From Streptomyces sp. Sge12 (lineage in GTDB: Bacteria; Actinomycetota; Actinomycetes; Streptomycetales; Streptomycetaceae), in the NCBI RefSeq assembly GCF_002080455.1, contig NZ_CP020555.1, forward strand, positions 5,802,501-5,866,500: a stretch of 64,000 bases of DNA. Reading direction: 5' to 3'. Numbering within the stretch: the first letter of the stretch is position 1; each line of letters opens with the position of its first letter. Under the pieces are notes generated by a model. The model did no database searches and had not been told where the DNA came from. It was given only the letters and a program-made list of their open reading frames with translations. This document shows, in pieces, positions 31,867 to 40,500 of the stretch. The position numbers and the translations under genes are program-made.

Positions 31867-33027
31867 ATGAGCCCCCTGTCCGGCTGGTCCCGCAGCCACC
31901 CCCGCCTCGCCACCCGGCTGCGCCTCTCCCTCTCCCTCGTCCTGCTCGCCCTCGTCACCTTCGAGGGCGTGGTCCTGGCCCGCCAGCCCAGCGTCCCCCA
32001 CGCCGCCGTCTGGGTGTCCGGCATCCTCGTCTGCCTCAGCGCCGCGCCCTGGCACAGCATCCCCCTGCTCACCCGCGCCCGGTTCGCCGCCGTCGTCACC
32101 TGGACCACCACCCTCCTCCTGATCTTCAGCCATCACCCCCGCGTCGTCTGGGGCGGCGGCGAGGCCCTCGCCCTCCTCGTCCTGCTCTCGCAGGTCCTGC
32201 TCCGCGCCCCCGCCCGCACCGCCGCCGTCCTCGGCCCGATCCTCGCCGTCGGCTGCATGGCCGTACCCGCCCGGGACGCCGCGCCGGGCCGGTTCACCCT
32301 GCTCTTCTCCGTGCTCGCCGTCGTCGTCGCCGCGTACTCGCTCGTACTGAGGCAACAGGCCGCCGAGCGCGTACGGGACCTGCGCGCCGTACGCACCGCC
32401 GAACGCCTGGACCTGGCCCGCGAGCTCCACGACCTCGTCGCCCACCACGTCACCGGGATCGTCGTCGAGGCCCGGGCCGCCCGCTTCACCAAGGTCTCCG
32501 CCGAACACGCCGCCGAGATCTTCGGGCGGATCGAGAACGCCGGGGACGAGGCCCTCGGCTCCATGCGCCGCCTCGTCAAGATCCTCCGCGAGGGCGAGGG
32601 CGGGGACCAGGGCAGCGCGGCCGCCACCCACCCCGTCGCCGGCCTCGCCGACATCCGCGGGCTCACCGAACGCTTCTCCGCGACCGGGCCGCCCGTCGCC
32701 CTCAGCATCGAGACGGGGCTGGAGGACCGGCTCCCCGCCCATGTCGCAGCCACCGCGCACCGCATCGTCCTCGAAGCCCTCACCAACATCGGCAAGCACG
32801 CCGCCACCGCCACCGCCGTCCGGGTCACCCTGCACACCGTCCCCGCGGGCCTGGAGGTCCGTATCGCCGACGACGGCGGCGACCCCGCCACACTCTCCGA
32901 GAACGCCCGCGGCGGCGGCTACGGCCTCGCCGGCATGGCCGAGCGTGCCGAGGCCCTCGGCGGTTTCCTCACCGCCGGGCCCACCCCCGGGGGCGGCTGG
33001 CTCGTCACCGCCACCCTCCCGCTCTGA
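31867..33027 (+). CDS. Sensor histidine kinase (HisKA_3 type)
   Basis: 386 residues from ATG 31867; the upstream open frame overlaps the response regulator and is not coding. The N-terminal part has about five to six membrane segments (SLSLVLLALVTFEGVVLA to LLFSVLAVVVAAYSLVL). The phosphorylated His is in LARELHDLVAHHVTGIVVEAR. ATPase motifs are ALTNIGKHA (N box), IADDGGD and GGGYGLAGMAERAEALGG. It matches the NarL-type response regulator upstream. The signal is unknown, and the short loops suggest it senses the membrane. Confidence 0.92.
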   Translation: MSPLSGWSRSHPRLATRLRLSLSLVLLALVTFEGVVLARQPSVPHAAVWVSGILVCLSAAPWHSIPLLTRARFAAVVTWTTTLLLIFSHHPRVVWGGGEALALLVLLSQVLLRAPARTAAVLGPILAVGCMAVPARDAAPGRFTLLFSVLAVVVAAYSLVLRQQAAERVRDLRAVRTAERLDLARELHDLVAHHVTGIVVEARAARFTKVSAEHAAEIFGRIENAGDEALGSMRRLVKILREGEGGDQGSAAATHPVAGLADIRGLTERFSATGPPVALSIETGLEDRLPAHVAATAHRIVLEALTNIGKHAATATAVRVTLHTVPAGLEVRIADDGGDPATLSENARGGGYGLAGMAERAEALGGFLTAGPTPGGGWLVTATLPL

Positions 33028-33031
33028 ACCC

Positions 33032-33400
33032 CTACGGGCCGCCCAGCGCGATGGCCCGCAGGGCGGCCAGGTGCCGCTGGTAGACCGTGCGCCCCTCGGC
33101 GGTCAGCGAGAGCCAGGTGCGGGGCCTCCGCCCCACCCGGCCCTTGCGGACCTCCACCCAGCCCGCCTCCTCCAGCGCCGCGACCTGCTTGGACAGCACC
33201 GAGTCCGAGACCTCGACCAGGTCCCGTACGAAACCGAACTCGGCCTTGTCCAGCGGGGCCAGCGCCGCCACCACGGACAGCCGTACGGGCGCGTTCAGCA
33301 GCGGCGCGAGATCGTGCCGCGGATGTCCGCCACGCTTCGCCGCCCCTCCCGCTCCCCCTTCCGCTCCGGCTCGCTCTTCCACCGTCGGCTCCTGCGTCAT
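33032..33400 (-). CDS. Winged-helix transcriptional regulator (ArsR/MarR-type)
   Basis: 122 residues from ATG 33400. After a Gly/Ala-rich tail, residues about 30-110 form a winged helix: LLNAPVRLSVVAALAPLDKAEFGFVRDLVEVSDSVLSKQVAALEEAGWVEVRKGRVGRRPRTWLSLT. This type (winged helix DNA-binding, PF13601-like) is commonly coupled to a small membrane protein, as here, where its ATG overlaps the stop of the upstream gene. It probably autoregulates through the tandem repeat at 33857-33894. Confidence 0.88.
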   Translation of the reverse strand: MTQEPTVEERAGAEGGAGGAAKRGGHPRHDLAPLLNAPVRLSVVAALAPLDKAEFGFVRDLVEVSDSVLSKQVAALEEAGWVEVRKGRVGRRPRTWLSLTAEGRTVYQRHLAALRAIALGGP

Positions 33401-33816
33401 GCCGTGCCCCGCATCTCGGTCCAGGCACCGACGGCCAGCGGCAGCGCACACGCCAGCGCGGCCCCCACCGCGAACGGCACGCTGCGGCCGAACACCGTGA
33501 CGCCGAGTACGACCACCAGGGCGAAGACCACCGCCCAGGACCCCACCAGCAGACCGTGCTTCGGGCCGAACCCCCGCCGCACCACCCGCTGCCGCGCCGC
33601 GTACAGGCTCAGCCCGGTCACGAGCAGCACGTTGGCCACCCCCATCACCACCGCCGAGACCGGACCGCGCCCCAGCACGGCGATCGGTACGAGCACCAGC
33701 TGCCCGGCAGCGAACGCCCCCAGGTAGCGCGCGTACCAGCCGCTGCGCTGCCGCGCCGCCTTCTCCAGACCGGCCGCCCGGCCCAATGCCCCAGCAGCCC
33801 TCGCCGTCTCGTGCAT
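33397..33816 (-). CDS. Small integral membrane protein co-transcribed with the regulator
   Basis: 139 residues from ATG 33816, behind GAGGGGGAA. After a basic N-terminal helix it has four predicted membrane segments (GAFAAGQLVLVPIAVLG, VVMGVANVLLVTGLSLYA, LVGSWAVVFALVVVLGVTVF, FAVGAALACALPLAVGA). I recognise the pairing with an ArsR/MarR-type gene but not a function. The two genes overlap by four bases. Confidence 0.75.
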   Translation of the reverse strand: MHETARAAGALGRAAGLEKAARQRSGWYARYLGAFAAGQLVLVPIAVLGRGPVSAVVMGVANVLLVTGLSLYAARQRVVRRGFGPKHGLLVGSWAVVFALVVVLGVTVFGRSVPFAVGAALACALPLAVGAWTEMRGTA

Positions 33817-33856
33817 GGTTCCCCCTCGCGCGCACACGGATGATCGTCCCTGACGA

Positions 33857-33894
33857 TTTCCACTATGGTGAGTACTTTCCACTCTGGCAAGTAG
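33857..33894. promoter_or_regulatory. 19-bp tandem direct repeat, probable operator/promoter
   Basis: TTTCCACTATGGTGAGTAC is followed at once by TTTCCACTCTGGCAAGTAG, giving 15 of 19 identities. It lies 41 bases upstream of the membrane-protein start and before chorismate mutase on the other side. On the minus strand it offers CATAGT as a -10-like box. It is the likely binding site of the regulator encoded at 33032. Confidence 0.55.
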
Positions 33895-33961
33895 TCGGTC
33901 GCCGTCTCACAGGCCGACTGCCCGAGGAACCAACGGCCACCGCCACGTATTCTCGGGAACC

Positions 33962-34330
33962 ATGAACATCAGCGACCTCGACAACGGCACCGGCACGGGC
34001 CCCGGCGCGGGAGCGGCCAAGGACGCCGCAGGCATCGACGAGAGCGTCACCGCCGAACTCGCCCGCCTGCGCGACAGCATCGACAACATCGACGCAGCCG
34101 TCGTCCACATGCTCGCCGAACGCTTCAAGTGCACCCAGCAGGTCGGCCACCTCAAGGCCCGGCACCAGCTGCCCCCCGCCGACCCGAGCCGCGAAGCCAG
34201 CCAGATCGCCCGCCTGCGCCAGCTCGCCGAGAACGCCAAACTCGACCCCGCCTTCGCCGAGAAGCTCCTCAACTTCATCATCGCCGAGGTCATCCGCCAC
34301 CACGAGACGATCGCCGCGGGCGAGGAGTAA
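33962..34330 (+). CDS. Chorismate mutase (AroQ type)
   Basis: 122 residues. After a Gly/Thr-rich tail of about 25 residues comes an all-helical AroQ domain: ARLRDSIDNIDAAVVHMLAERFKCTQQVGHLKARHQLPPADPSREA, with the Arg and Lys residues that bind chorismate/prephenate and the final FAEKLLNFIIAEVIRHHETI helix. It converts chorismate to prephenate for Phe/Tyr synthesis. It lies 41 bases before pepN and may be co-transcribed with it. Confidence 0.93.
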   Translation: MNISDLDNGTGTGPGAGAAKDAAGIDESVTAELARLRDSIDNIDAAVVHMLAERFKCTQQVGHLKARHQLPPADPSREASQIARLRQLAENAKLDPAFAEKLLNFIIAEVIRHHETIAAGEE

Positions 34331-34371
34331 ACGCAGGGGGTCCGGCCGCCCACTGCGGCAGCATGGGCCCC

Positions 34372-36912
34372 ATGTCCGCACTGACGCGCACCGAAGCGCA
34401 GCTCCGAGCCCAGCTCATCGACGTCCAGCACTACGCCGTCACCCTCGACCTCACCGGCGACGAAGACACCTTCGACACCACCACCGTCATCCGGTTCACC
34501 GCCAAGGCCGCCGCAGACACCTTCATCGAGCTGAAGCCCGTCGAACTGCGCTCCGCCACCCTCGACGGCACCGCCCTCGACCCGGCAGCCCTCGCCGACG
34601 ACCGCCTCCCCCTCACCGGCCTCACCGAGGGCCCCCACGAGCTGCACCTCGACACCCGCATGCGCTACTCCCGCACCGGCGAGGGCCTCCACCGCTTCAC
34701 CGACCCCGCGGACGGACACACGTACGTCTACTCCCAGATGTTCCTCGACGACGTCCAGCGGGTCTTCCCGGCCTTCGACCAGCCCGACCTCAAGGCCGTC
34801 TTCGAATTCACCGTCACCGCCCCCGCCCACTGGACCGTCCTCGCCAACGGCATCACCACCCGCACCGGCGACGCCCCCGACGGCAACGGCGCCGGCATCT
34901 GGAAGTCCGCCCCCACCCCCCTCATCCCCACCTACCTCGCCGCCGTCGCCGCCGGCCCCTGGCACAGCATCCGCACCCAGCACGCCGGACTGCCCTTCGG
35001 CATCCACTGCCGCCAGTCCCTCGCCCCCCACATGGACGTCGACGCCGACGAAATCCTCTCCATCACCAAGGACTGCTTCGACCGGTACCAGGAGAAGTTC
35101 ACCGAGCCCTACCCCTTCGACTCCTACGACCAGGCCTTCGTACCCGAGTTCAACGCCGGCGCCATGGAGAACCCCGGACTCGTCACCTTCCGCGACGAGC
35201 TCATCTTCCGCTCCGCCGTCACCGACACCGAACGCCAGTCCCGCGCCATGGTCATCGCCCACGAGATGGCCCACATGTGGTTCGGCGACCTCGTCACCCT
35301 CGCCTGGTTCGACGACATCTGGCTCAACGAATCCTTCGCCGAATACATGGGCTACCAGACCCTCACCGAAGCCACCCGCTTCACCGACACCTGGACCGAC
35401 TTCGGCGTCACCCGCAAACCCTGGGGCTACGACGCCGACCAGCGCCCCTCCACCCACCCCGTCGCCCCCGCCCCCGAAGACGTCCCCGACACCGCCTCCG
35501 CCCTCCTCAACTTCGACGGCATCTCCTACGCCAAGGGCGCCTCCGTCCTGCGCCAACTCGTCGCCTGGCTCGGCGAGAAGGACTTCCTGGCCGGCATCAA
35601 CACCCACTTCGCCCGCCACAAGTTCGCCAACGCCACCCTCGACGACTTCGTCGACTCCCTCGCCGCCCACACCGAACGCGACGTCCGCGCCTGGGCCGAC
35701 ATCTGGCTGCGCAGCACCGGCATCGACACCCTCACCCCCCGCGTCGAGGAGTCCGAAGGCCGCCCCGACAGCGCCCCCGGCTGGACCCTCGCCGTCGACC
35801 GCCACGGCAGCCGCCCCCACCACATCGCCGTGGGCGTCTACGACCGCGACCCCGTCGACGGCCGCTTCCTCGAACTGCGCGAACTCCTCGACCTCGACGT
35901 CCCCTCCGACGAGATCATCTCCGTGACCGGGCCCCGCCCCGCGCTCCTCGTCCTCAACGACGTCGACCTCACCTACGCCAAGGTCCGGCTCGACGAGAAC
36001 TCCCTCGAAACGGTCCTGCGCGGCCTGGCCGGCATCCCCGACGCCCTCACCCGCGCCGTCGTCTGGAACGCCCTGCGCGACATGGTCCGCGACGGCGAAC
36101 TCGACCCCCACGACTACCTGGAGACCGCCGCGGCACACCTGCCCGAGGAGAACGACCTCGCCATCGTCCAGGGCGTCCTCACCTTCGCCCACACCCAGAT
36201 CGCCGGACGCTACATCGCCCCCGACGGGCGGACCGCCGCCCTCGCCACCCTCACCACCATCGCCCGCGACCTGCTCCGGCGCACCGAGGACGGCTCCGAA
36301 CCCGGCATGCGGCTCACCGCCGTACGCACCCTCGTCGACAGCGCCACCCAGCCCGACACCATCGCCGCCTGGCTCACCGACGACACCGTCCCCGGCGGCC
36401 CCGCACTCGACCCCGAACTGCGCTGGCGCATCCTCGGCCGCCTCGCCGTCCTCGGCGCCGTCGGCGAGACCGAGATCGACGCCGCCCTCGCCGCCGACAC
36501 CAGCGCCACCGGCCAGGAAGGCGCCGCCCGCTGCCGCGCCGCCCTCCCCACCCCGCAGGCCAAGGCCGCCGCCTGGGACCGCCTCTTCCACGACGACAGC
36601 CTGTCCAACTACCTCTTCAGCGCCACCGCCCAGGGCTTCTGGCAGCCCGAACAGACCGAACTGCTAGCCGAATACGTCACCCGCTACTACCCGGAGGCCA
36701 TCGCCCTCGGCGCCCGCCGCGGCCCGGCCATGGGCGAATACGCGGGCCGCTGGGCGTTCCCCGCGTACGCCATCGACGAAGCCAACCTCCAGGCGGGCCA
36801 CGCCTGCCTCACCGACCCGAACATCCTCCCCCTCCTGCGCCGCAAACTGGTCGACCAACTCGACGACCTGGCCCGCGCCCTCAAAATCCGCCGATCCCCT
36901 GCGGGGAGCTAA
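34372..36912 (+). CDS. pepN: Aminopeptidase N (M1 family)
   Basis: 846 residues from ATG 34372; ATG 34363 in frame is possible. The substrate motif GAMEN is at residues 263-267 and the zinc site HEMAH at 297-301 with Glu320 in NESFAEY, the exact HExxH-x18-E spacing of M1 enzymes. Length fits actinobacterial PepN (about 850). It trims N-terminal residues from peptides in the cytosol. The coding strand is strongly C-rich at third positions and prefers GAA for Glu, a regional trait. Confidence 0.96.
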   Translation: MSALTRTEAQLRAQLIDVQHYAVTLDLTGDEDTFDTTTVIRFTAKAAADTFIELKPVELRSATLDGTALDPAALADDRLPLTGLTEGPHELHLDTRMRYSRTGEGLHRFTDPADGHTYVYSQMFLDDVQRVFPAFDQPDLKAVFEFTVTAPAHWTVLANGITTRTGDAPDGNGAGIWKSAPTPLIPTYLAAVAAGPWHSIRTQHAGLPFGIHCRQSLAPHMDVDADEILSITKDCFDRYQEKFTEPYPFDSYDQAFVPEFNAGAMENPGLVTFRDELIFRSAVTDTERQSRAMVIAHEMAHMWFGDLVTLAWFDDIWLNESFAEYMGYQTLTEATRFTDTWTDFGVTRKPWGYDADQRPSTHPVAPAPEDVPDTASALLNFDGISYAKGASVLRQLVAWLGEKDFLAGINTHFARHKFANATLDDFVDSLAAHTERDVRAWADIWLRSTGIDTLTPRVEESEGRPDSAPGWTLAVDRHGSRPHHIAVGVYDRDPVDGRFLELRELLDLDVPSDEIISVTGPRPALLVLNDVDLTYAKVRLDENSLETVLRGLAGIPDALTRAVVWNALRDMVRDGELDPHDYLETAAAHLPEENDLAIVQGVLTFAHTQIAGRYIAPDGRTAALATLTTIARDLLRRTEDGSEPGMRLTAVRTLVDSATQPDTIAAWLTDDTVPGGPALDPELRWRILGRLAVLGAVGETEIDAALAADTSATGQEGAARCRAALPTPQAKAAAWDRLFHDDSLSNYLFSATAQGFWQPEQTELLAEYVTRYYPEAIALGARRGPAMGEYAGRWAFPAYAIDEANLQAGHACLTDPNILPLLRRKLVDQLDDLARALKIRRSPAGS

Positions 36913-36954
36913 ACGAAACGGGCGCCCCGGGCCCGGGACGGAGCCGAGGCCGGG

Positions 36955-37055
36955 CCGGGGGCGCGGCCGCGACCGGGACGGGGCCGGGACGGGGCCGGGA
37001 CGGGGCCGGGACGGGGGCGCTGCCACGACCGGGGCCGGGACGGGGGCGCGGCCGG
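36955..37055. repeat. Tandem GGGACGGGGCC repeats downstream of pepN
   Basis: An 11-base unit GGGACGGGGCC is repeated about four times and then degrades into related GGGGCC/GGGACG blocks. The plus strand is extremely G-rich, so it could form G-quadruplexes. No ORF is supported. Confidence 0.75.
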
Positions 37056-37200
37056 GGCCGGGGGTGGGGGTGGGACGGGGTGCCGTCCGGGACTGCATGA
37101 TTTATGGCGCCCCGGCGGCACAGGCCCGTACGAGCCGACAAGCGCCACAAATCACGTTCTACGTCCCGGCCGACACCCCGTCCCACCCCCACCCCCGGCC
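37056..37200. repeat. Palindromic element A (about 145 bp, MITE-like)
   Basis: The outer 27 bases (37056-37082) are the exact reverse complement of 37174-37200. Inside, GTCCGGGACTGCATGATTTATGGCGC on the left pairs imperfectly with the right arm ending GTGATTTGTGGCGC (minus strand), leaving a core around GGCCCGTACGAGCC. No gene is encoded. It is homologous to element B in inverted orientation. Confidence 0.8.
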
Positions 37201-37320
37201 GCGTCGGCGGGGCGATGCGAGAGCCGGTACCCCCACCCCCAGCCGCGTCGGGCGGTGCGAGAGCCGGTGCCCCCACCCCCACCCCCGGCCGCGTCGGCGG
37301 GGCGGTGCGAGAGCCGGTGA
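37187..37320. repeat. Three tandem repeats of about 40-50 bp between the two palindromic elements
   Basis: Units share CCCCCACCCCC, GGCCGCGTCGG, GGGCGGTGCGAGAGCCGGT and are about 44, 40 and 50 bases long. The first overlaps the end of element A. There is no spacer diversity as in CRISPR arrays and no coding potential. Confidence 0.75.
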
Positions 37321-37456
37321 CGGGGGCGGGGTGGGGTGCTGTCCGGGACGTAAAACGTGATTTGTTGGCGCAACCGCTGCCCGTACGGGGCCACCCGGCC
37401 AGGGCGCCATAAATCATGCAGTCCCGGACGGCACCCCACCCCGCCCCCGGCACCGG
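37314..37456. repeat. Palindromic element B (about 143 bp), inverted copy of element A
   Basis: The 18 bases at 37322-37339 are the exact reverse complement of 37431-37448, extended imperfectly on both sides. Its right arm, GCGCCATAAATCATGCAGTC plus CCGGACGGCACCCC, is the exact reverse complement of the left arm of element A over 34 bases; the other arms agree with a few changes, and both cores contain CCCGTACG. Confidence 0.8.
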
Positions 37457-37563
37457 CGGACCCGCACCGCCCCCGCCCCCGGCACCGGCGGACCCGCACC
37501 GCCCCCGCCCCGGCACCGGCGGACCCGCACCGCCCCCGCCCCGGCACCGGCGGACCCGCACCG
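37440..37563. repeat. Four tandem repeats of about 30 bp upstream of the decarboxylase gene
   Basis: The unit CGCCCCCGGCACCGGCGGAC plus CCGCAC is repeated four times with minor changes. It is C-rich on the plus strand, mirroring the G-rich repeat on the other side of the palindromes. The remaining 37564-37698 contains the decarboxylase promoter, in which I see no iron box. Confidence 0.75.
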
Positions 37564-37698
37564 GCGAGCACCCCCACGGCCAAGCCGCCCGCAGGGCCCC
37601 GGTCGATTCGGACAAACCCCGGCGGTTACCCCATTCGGGTCTGATCGTTGTACTGGCCGGGTGCCCCCACCGCACCCGGCCAGCCCCCGGAGGACCCG

Positions 37699-39090
37699 AT
37701 GACCGCGCCGCCCGGCACACCGCCCCCGCTCGCCGGCGGCCCCCACGGCCCCGAAGCTCTGCGCCCCCTCCTCGACACCGTCCTCGACGCCCTCACCACC
37801 GGCGCCGAAGACCGCCACGGCCCCCTCCCCGCCGGCGGCCCCGACCACGTCACCGCCCGCGTCCGCACCGCCCTCGGCGACACCGGCCTGCTACCCACCC
37901 ACGGCACCGGCGACCACGAAGCCCTCCGCACCCTCGTCCACACGCTCGCCGCAGGCGCCGCCGACCCCGCCCACCCCCTCTGCGCGGCCCACCTGCACTG
38001 CCCGCCGCTCGCCGTCGCCGCCGCCGCGGACCTCGCCGCCTCCGCCCTGAACCCCTCCCTCGACTCCTGGGACCAGGCCCCGGCCGCCTCCGCCCTGGAA
38101 GCCCTTCTCACCCGCACGCTCGCCGCCGAGTTCTACGACACCCCCCACGCCGATGCCCTCGTCACCACCGGCGGCACCGAAGCCAACCAACTCGCCGTAC
38201 TCCTGGCCCGCGAGCGCCACGGCCCCACCCTCTCCGTCCTCCACGGAGCCAACGCCCACCATTCCGTCCCCCGCGCCGCCTGGCTCCTCGGCCTCCCCCC
38301 GGCCACCGAACTCCCCACCCCCACCGGCATCCTCGACCCGGCCCGCCTCGCGGAAGCCCTCGCCACCGCCCCCGGCCCCACCCTGGTCACCGCCACCGCC
38401 GGCACCACCGACGCTGGCCTCATCGACCCGATCCACCGCATCGCGGACCTCTGCGACCGCTATGGCGCCGACCTCCACATCGACGCCGCCTACGGCGGCC
38501 TCCTCGCCCTCAGCCCCCGCCACCGCGACAAACTCGCCGGTCTCGGCCGCGCCCACTCCGTCACCATCGACCTGCACAAACTCGGCTGGCAGCCCGTCGC
38601 CGCGGGCCTCCTCGCCGTCCCCGACACCACCCTCCTCACCCCCCTCGCCCACCAGGCCGACTACCTCAACGCCACCGACGACACCGAAGCCGGCCTGCCC
38701 GACCTCCTCGGCCGATCCCTGCGCACCACCCGCCGCCCCGACGCCCTCAAAATCGCCACCACCCTCCGCGCCCTCGGCCGCGACGGCCTCACCGCACTGA
38801 TCGACCGCACCATCGACACCGCACACCACCTCGCCCGGCTCCTCGACGCCCACCCCGGCTTCGAACTCCACGCACCCCCCACCATCAGCACCGTCCTCTT
38901 CCGGCCCACCCACGCCGACGACGACCACCTCGCCACCCTGCGCCGCACCCTCCTGCACGAAGGCCGCGCCGTCCTCGGCCGCACCCACGCCGACGGCCGC
39001 CTGTGGCTCAAAGCCACCCTGCTCAACCCGCACACCACAGCGGAGGACCTGGACTCCCTCATCTCCCTCCTGGAAGGCACCCACCGATGA
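37699..39090 (+). CDS. Pyridoxal-phosphate-dependent decarboxylase (group II, lysine/diaminobutyrate type)
   Basis: 463 residues, ATG behind GGAGG. Group II decarboxylase motifs are CPPLAVAAAADLAASALNPSLDSWDQAP, TTGGTEANQLAVLLAR, HHSVPRAAWLLG, ATAGTTDAGLIDP, IDAAYGGLLALS and the PLP lysine in IDLHKLGWQP. It resembles DesA, the lysine decarboxylase of desferrioxamine synthesis, but is a little shorter. Its stop overlaps the start of a lysine/diamine N-hydroxylase gene, so the pair should make an N-hydroxy-diamine. The substrate (lysine or another basic amino acid) is inference. Confidence 0.85.
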   Translation: MTAPPGTPPPLAGGPHGPEALRPLLDTVLDALTTGAEDRHGPLPAGGPDHVTARVRTALGDTGLLPTHGTGDHEALRTLVHTLAAGAADPAHPLCAAHLHCPPLAVAAAADLAASALNPSLDSWDQAPAASALEALLTRTLAAEFYDTPHADALVTTGGTEANQLAVLLARERHGPTLSVLHGANAHHSVPRAAWLLGLPPATELPTPTGILDPARLAEALATAPGPTLVTATAGTTDAGLIDPIHRIADLCDRYGADLHIDAAYGGLLALSPRHRDKLAGLGRAHSVTIDLHKLGWQPVAAGLLAVPDTTLLTPLAHQADYLNATDDTEAGLPDLLGRSLRTTRRPDALKIATTLRALGRDGLTALIDRTIDTAHHLARLLDAHPGFELHAPPTISTVLFRPTHADDDHLATLRRTLLHEGRAVLGRTHADGRLWLKATLLNPHTTAEDLDSLISLLEGTHR

Positions 39091-40496
39091 CCGCCCAGCT
39101 CGACACCCCCCACGACCTCGTCGGAATCGGGATCGGCCCCTTCAACCTGTCCCTCGCAGCCCTCGCCCACGGACTGCCCCGACAAGGAGCCGGCGAACTC
39201 GCCACCGCCTTCTACGACCAGCGCCGCGACTTCCGCTGGCACCCCGGCCTCCTCATCGAAGGAGCCACCCTCCAGGTCCCCTTCCTCGCCGACCTCGTCA
39301 CCCTCGCCGACCCGGCCAGCCCCTGGAGCTTCCTCAGCTACCTCAAGCACAAGGAACGGCTCTTCCCCTTCTACTTCGCCGAGCAGTTCCACATCCACCG
39401 CGCCGAGTACGACGCCTACTGCCGCTGGGTCGCCGGCCGCCTCCCCGGCCTCCACTTCGGCCACCAGGTCGACGCCGTCCGCTGGAACCCCGAACGCGAC
39501 CTCTTCGAAGTCGACTTCACCCAACTCGACGCCACCGGCGAAGCCGAAGCCCTCGGCCGCACCTACACCCGCAACCTCGCCCTCGGCATCGGCACCGCCC
39601 CCTACGTCCCCGAACCCCTGCGCCCCCTCGCCGAAGCCCCCACCGTCCCCGTCATCCACTCCGCCGACTACCTCGACAACCGGCAGCGCATCCTCGGCGC
39701 CGCCCACGTCACCGTCATCGGAGCAGGCCAGTCCGGCGCCGAAGTCTTCCTCGACCTCCTCCGCTCCCGCCCCGCCGGCCACGAACGCCTCACCTGGCTC
39801 GCCCGCACCCCCTCCTTCGCCCCCATGGAGTACTCCAAGCTCGGCCTCGAACACTTCACCCCCGACTACACCCGCTACTTCCACTCCCTCCCCGAACCCG
39901 TACGCGACCGCCTCGTCCCCGCCCAATGGCAACTCCACAAGGGCATCGACGCCGACACCATCGCCGCCATCCACCAAGAGCTCTACCGCCGCACCCTCCA
40001 CGGAGGCTGGCCCGACACCGTCCTCACCCCCGGAGTCACCGTCCGCACCGCCGGCCGCGTCGCCACCACCAAGGTCGAACTCCACCTCGAACACATCGAC
40101 CAGGGCACCCGCTCCCGCCTCACCACCGACGCCGTCGTCCTCGCCACCGGCTACCGCGAACGCCCCCTCGGCAGCCTCCTCGCAGGCCTCGACCCCTACC
40201 TGCGCAAGGACTCCTCCGGCCGCCCCCGCATCGACGACCGCTACCGGATGCTCCTCGACCCCACCGTCAGCGGCAGCATCTTCGTCCAGAACGGCGAACG
40301 CCACACCCACGGCGTCGGCGCCCCCGACCTCGGCCTCGCCGCCTGGCGCAGCGCCGCCATCCTCAACACCCTCACCGGCAAAGAGCCCTACCCCCAGCCC
40401 GACCGCACCGCCTTCACCACCTTCGGCCTCGAACAGCGCGAACACACCCGCCCCCGCCCGGCCGGCGAACTCCGCCCCCTCGTCGACCACCCCTGA
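39087..40496 (+). CDS. Lysine/ornithine/diamine N-monooxygenase (SidA/IucD/DesB family)
   Basis: 469 residues. The FAD motif near the N-terminus is LVGIGIGPFNLSLAALA, followed by FRWHPGLLIEGATLQVPFLADLVTLADPASPWSFLSYL, the NADPH motif VIGAGQSGAEVFLDLL and the C-terminal LATGYRERPLG. These are the hallmarks of siderophore N-hydroxylases acting on lysine, ornithine or cadaverine. With the decarboxylase it forms a two-gene operon. No acyltransferase or NIS synthetase (DesC/DesD) follows, so assembly must be encoded elsewhere or the product differs. Confidence 0.9.
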   Translation: MTAQLDTPHDLVGIGIGPFNLSLAALAHGLPRQGAGELATAFYDQRRDFRWHPGLLIEGATLQVPFLADLVTLADPASPWSFLSYLKHKERLFPFYFAEQFHIHRAEYDAYCRWVAGRLPGLHFGHQVDAVRWNPERDLFEVDFTQLDATGEAEALGRTYTRNLALGIGTAPYVPEPLRPLAEAPTVPVIHSADYLDNRQRILGAAHVTVIGAGQSGAEVFLDLLRSRPAGHERLTWLARTPSFAPMEYSKLGLEHFTPDYTRYFHSLPEPVRDRLVPAQWQLHKGIDADTIAAIHQELYRRTLHGGWPDTVLTPGVTVRTAGRVATTKVELHLEHIDQGTRSRLTTDAVVLATGYRERPLGSLLAGLDPYLRKDSSGRPRIDDRYRMLLDPTVSGSIFVQNGERHTHGVGAPDLGLAAWRSAAILNTLTGKEPYPQPDRTAFTTFGLEQREHTRPRPAGELRPLVDHP

Positions 40497-40500
40497 GGCC

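Noticed and set aside
33907..36591. An 894-codon ORF antisense to pepN
   Set aside because: Extremely Gly/Val/Ala/Glu-rich translation with no motifs; a by-product of C-rich third positions in pepN.
37056..37456. Insertion sequence
   Set aside because: No transposase reading frame is present between the inverted arms, so I describe it only as paired palindromic, MITE-like elements.
37187..37563. Possible CRISPR array from tandem 30-50-bp repeats
   Set aside because: Repeats are adjacent with no variable spacers and no cas genes are near; they are GC-rich tandem repeats.
37564..37698. Iron box (DmdR/IdeR-type) upstream of the decarboxylase gene
   Set aside because: I looked for TTAGGTTAGGCTAACCTAA-like palindromes and found none with acceptable similarity.
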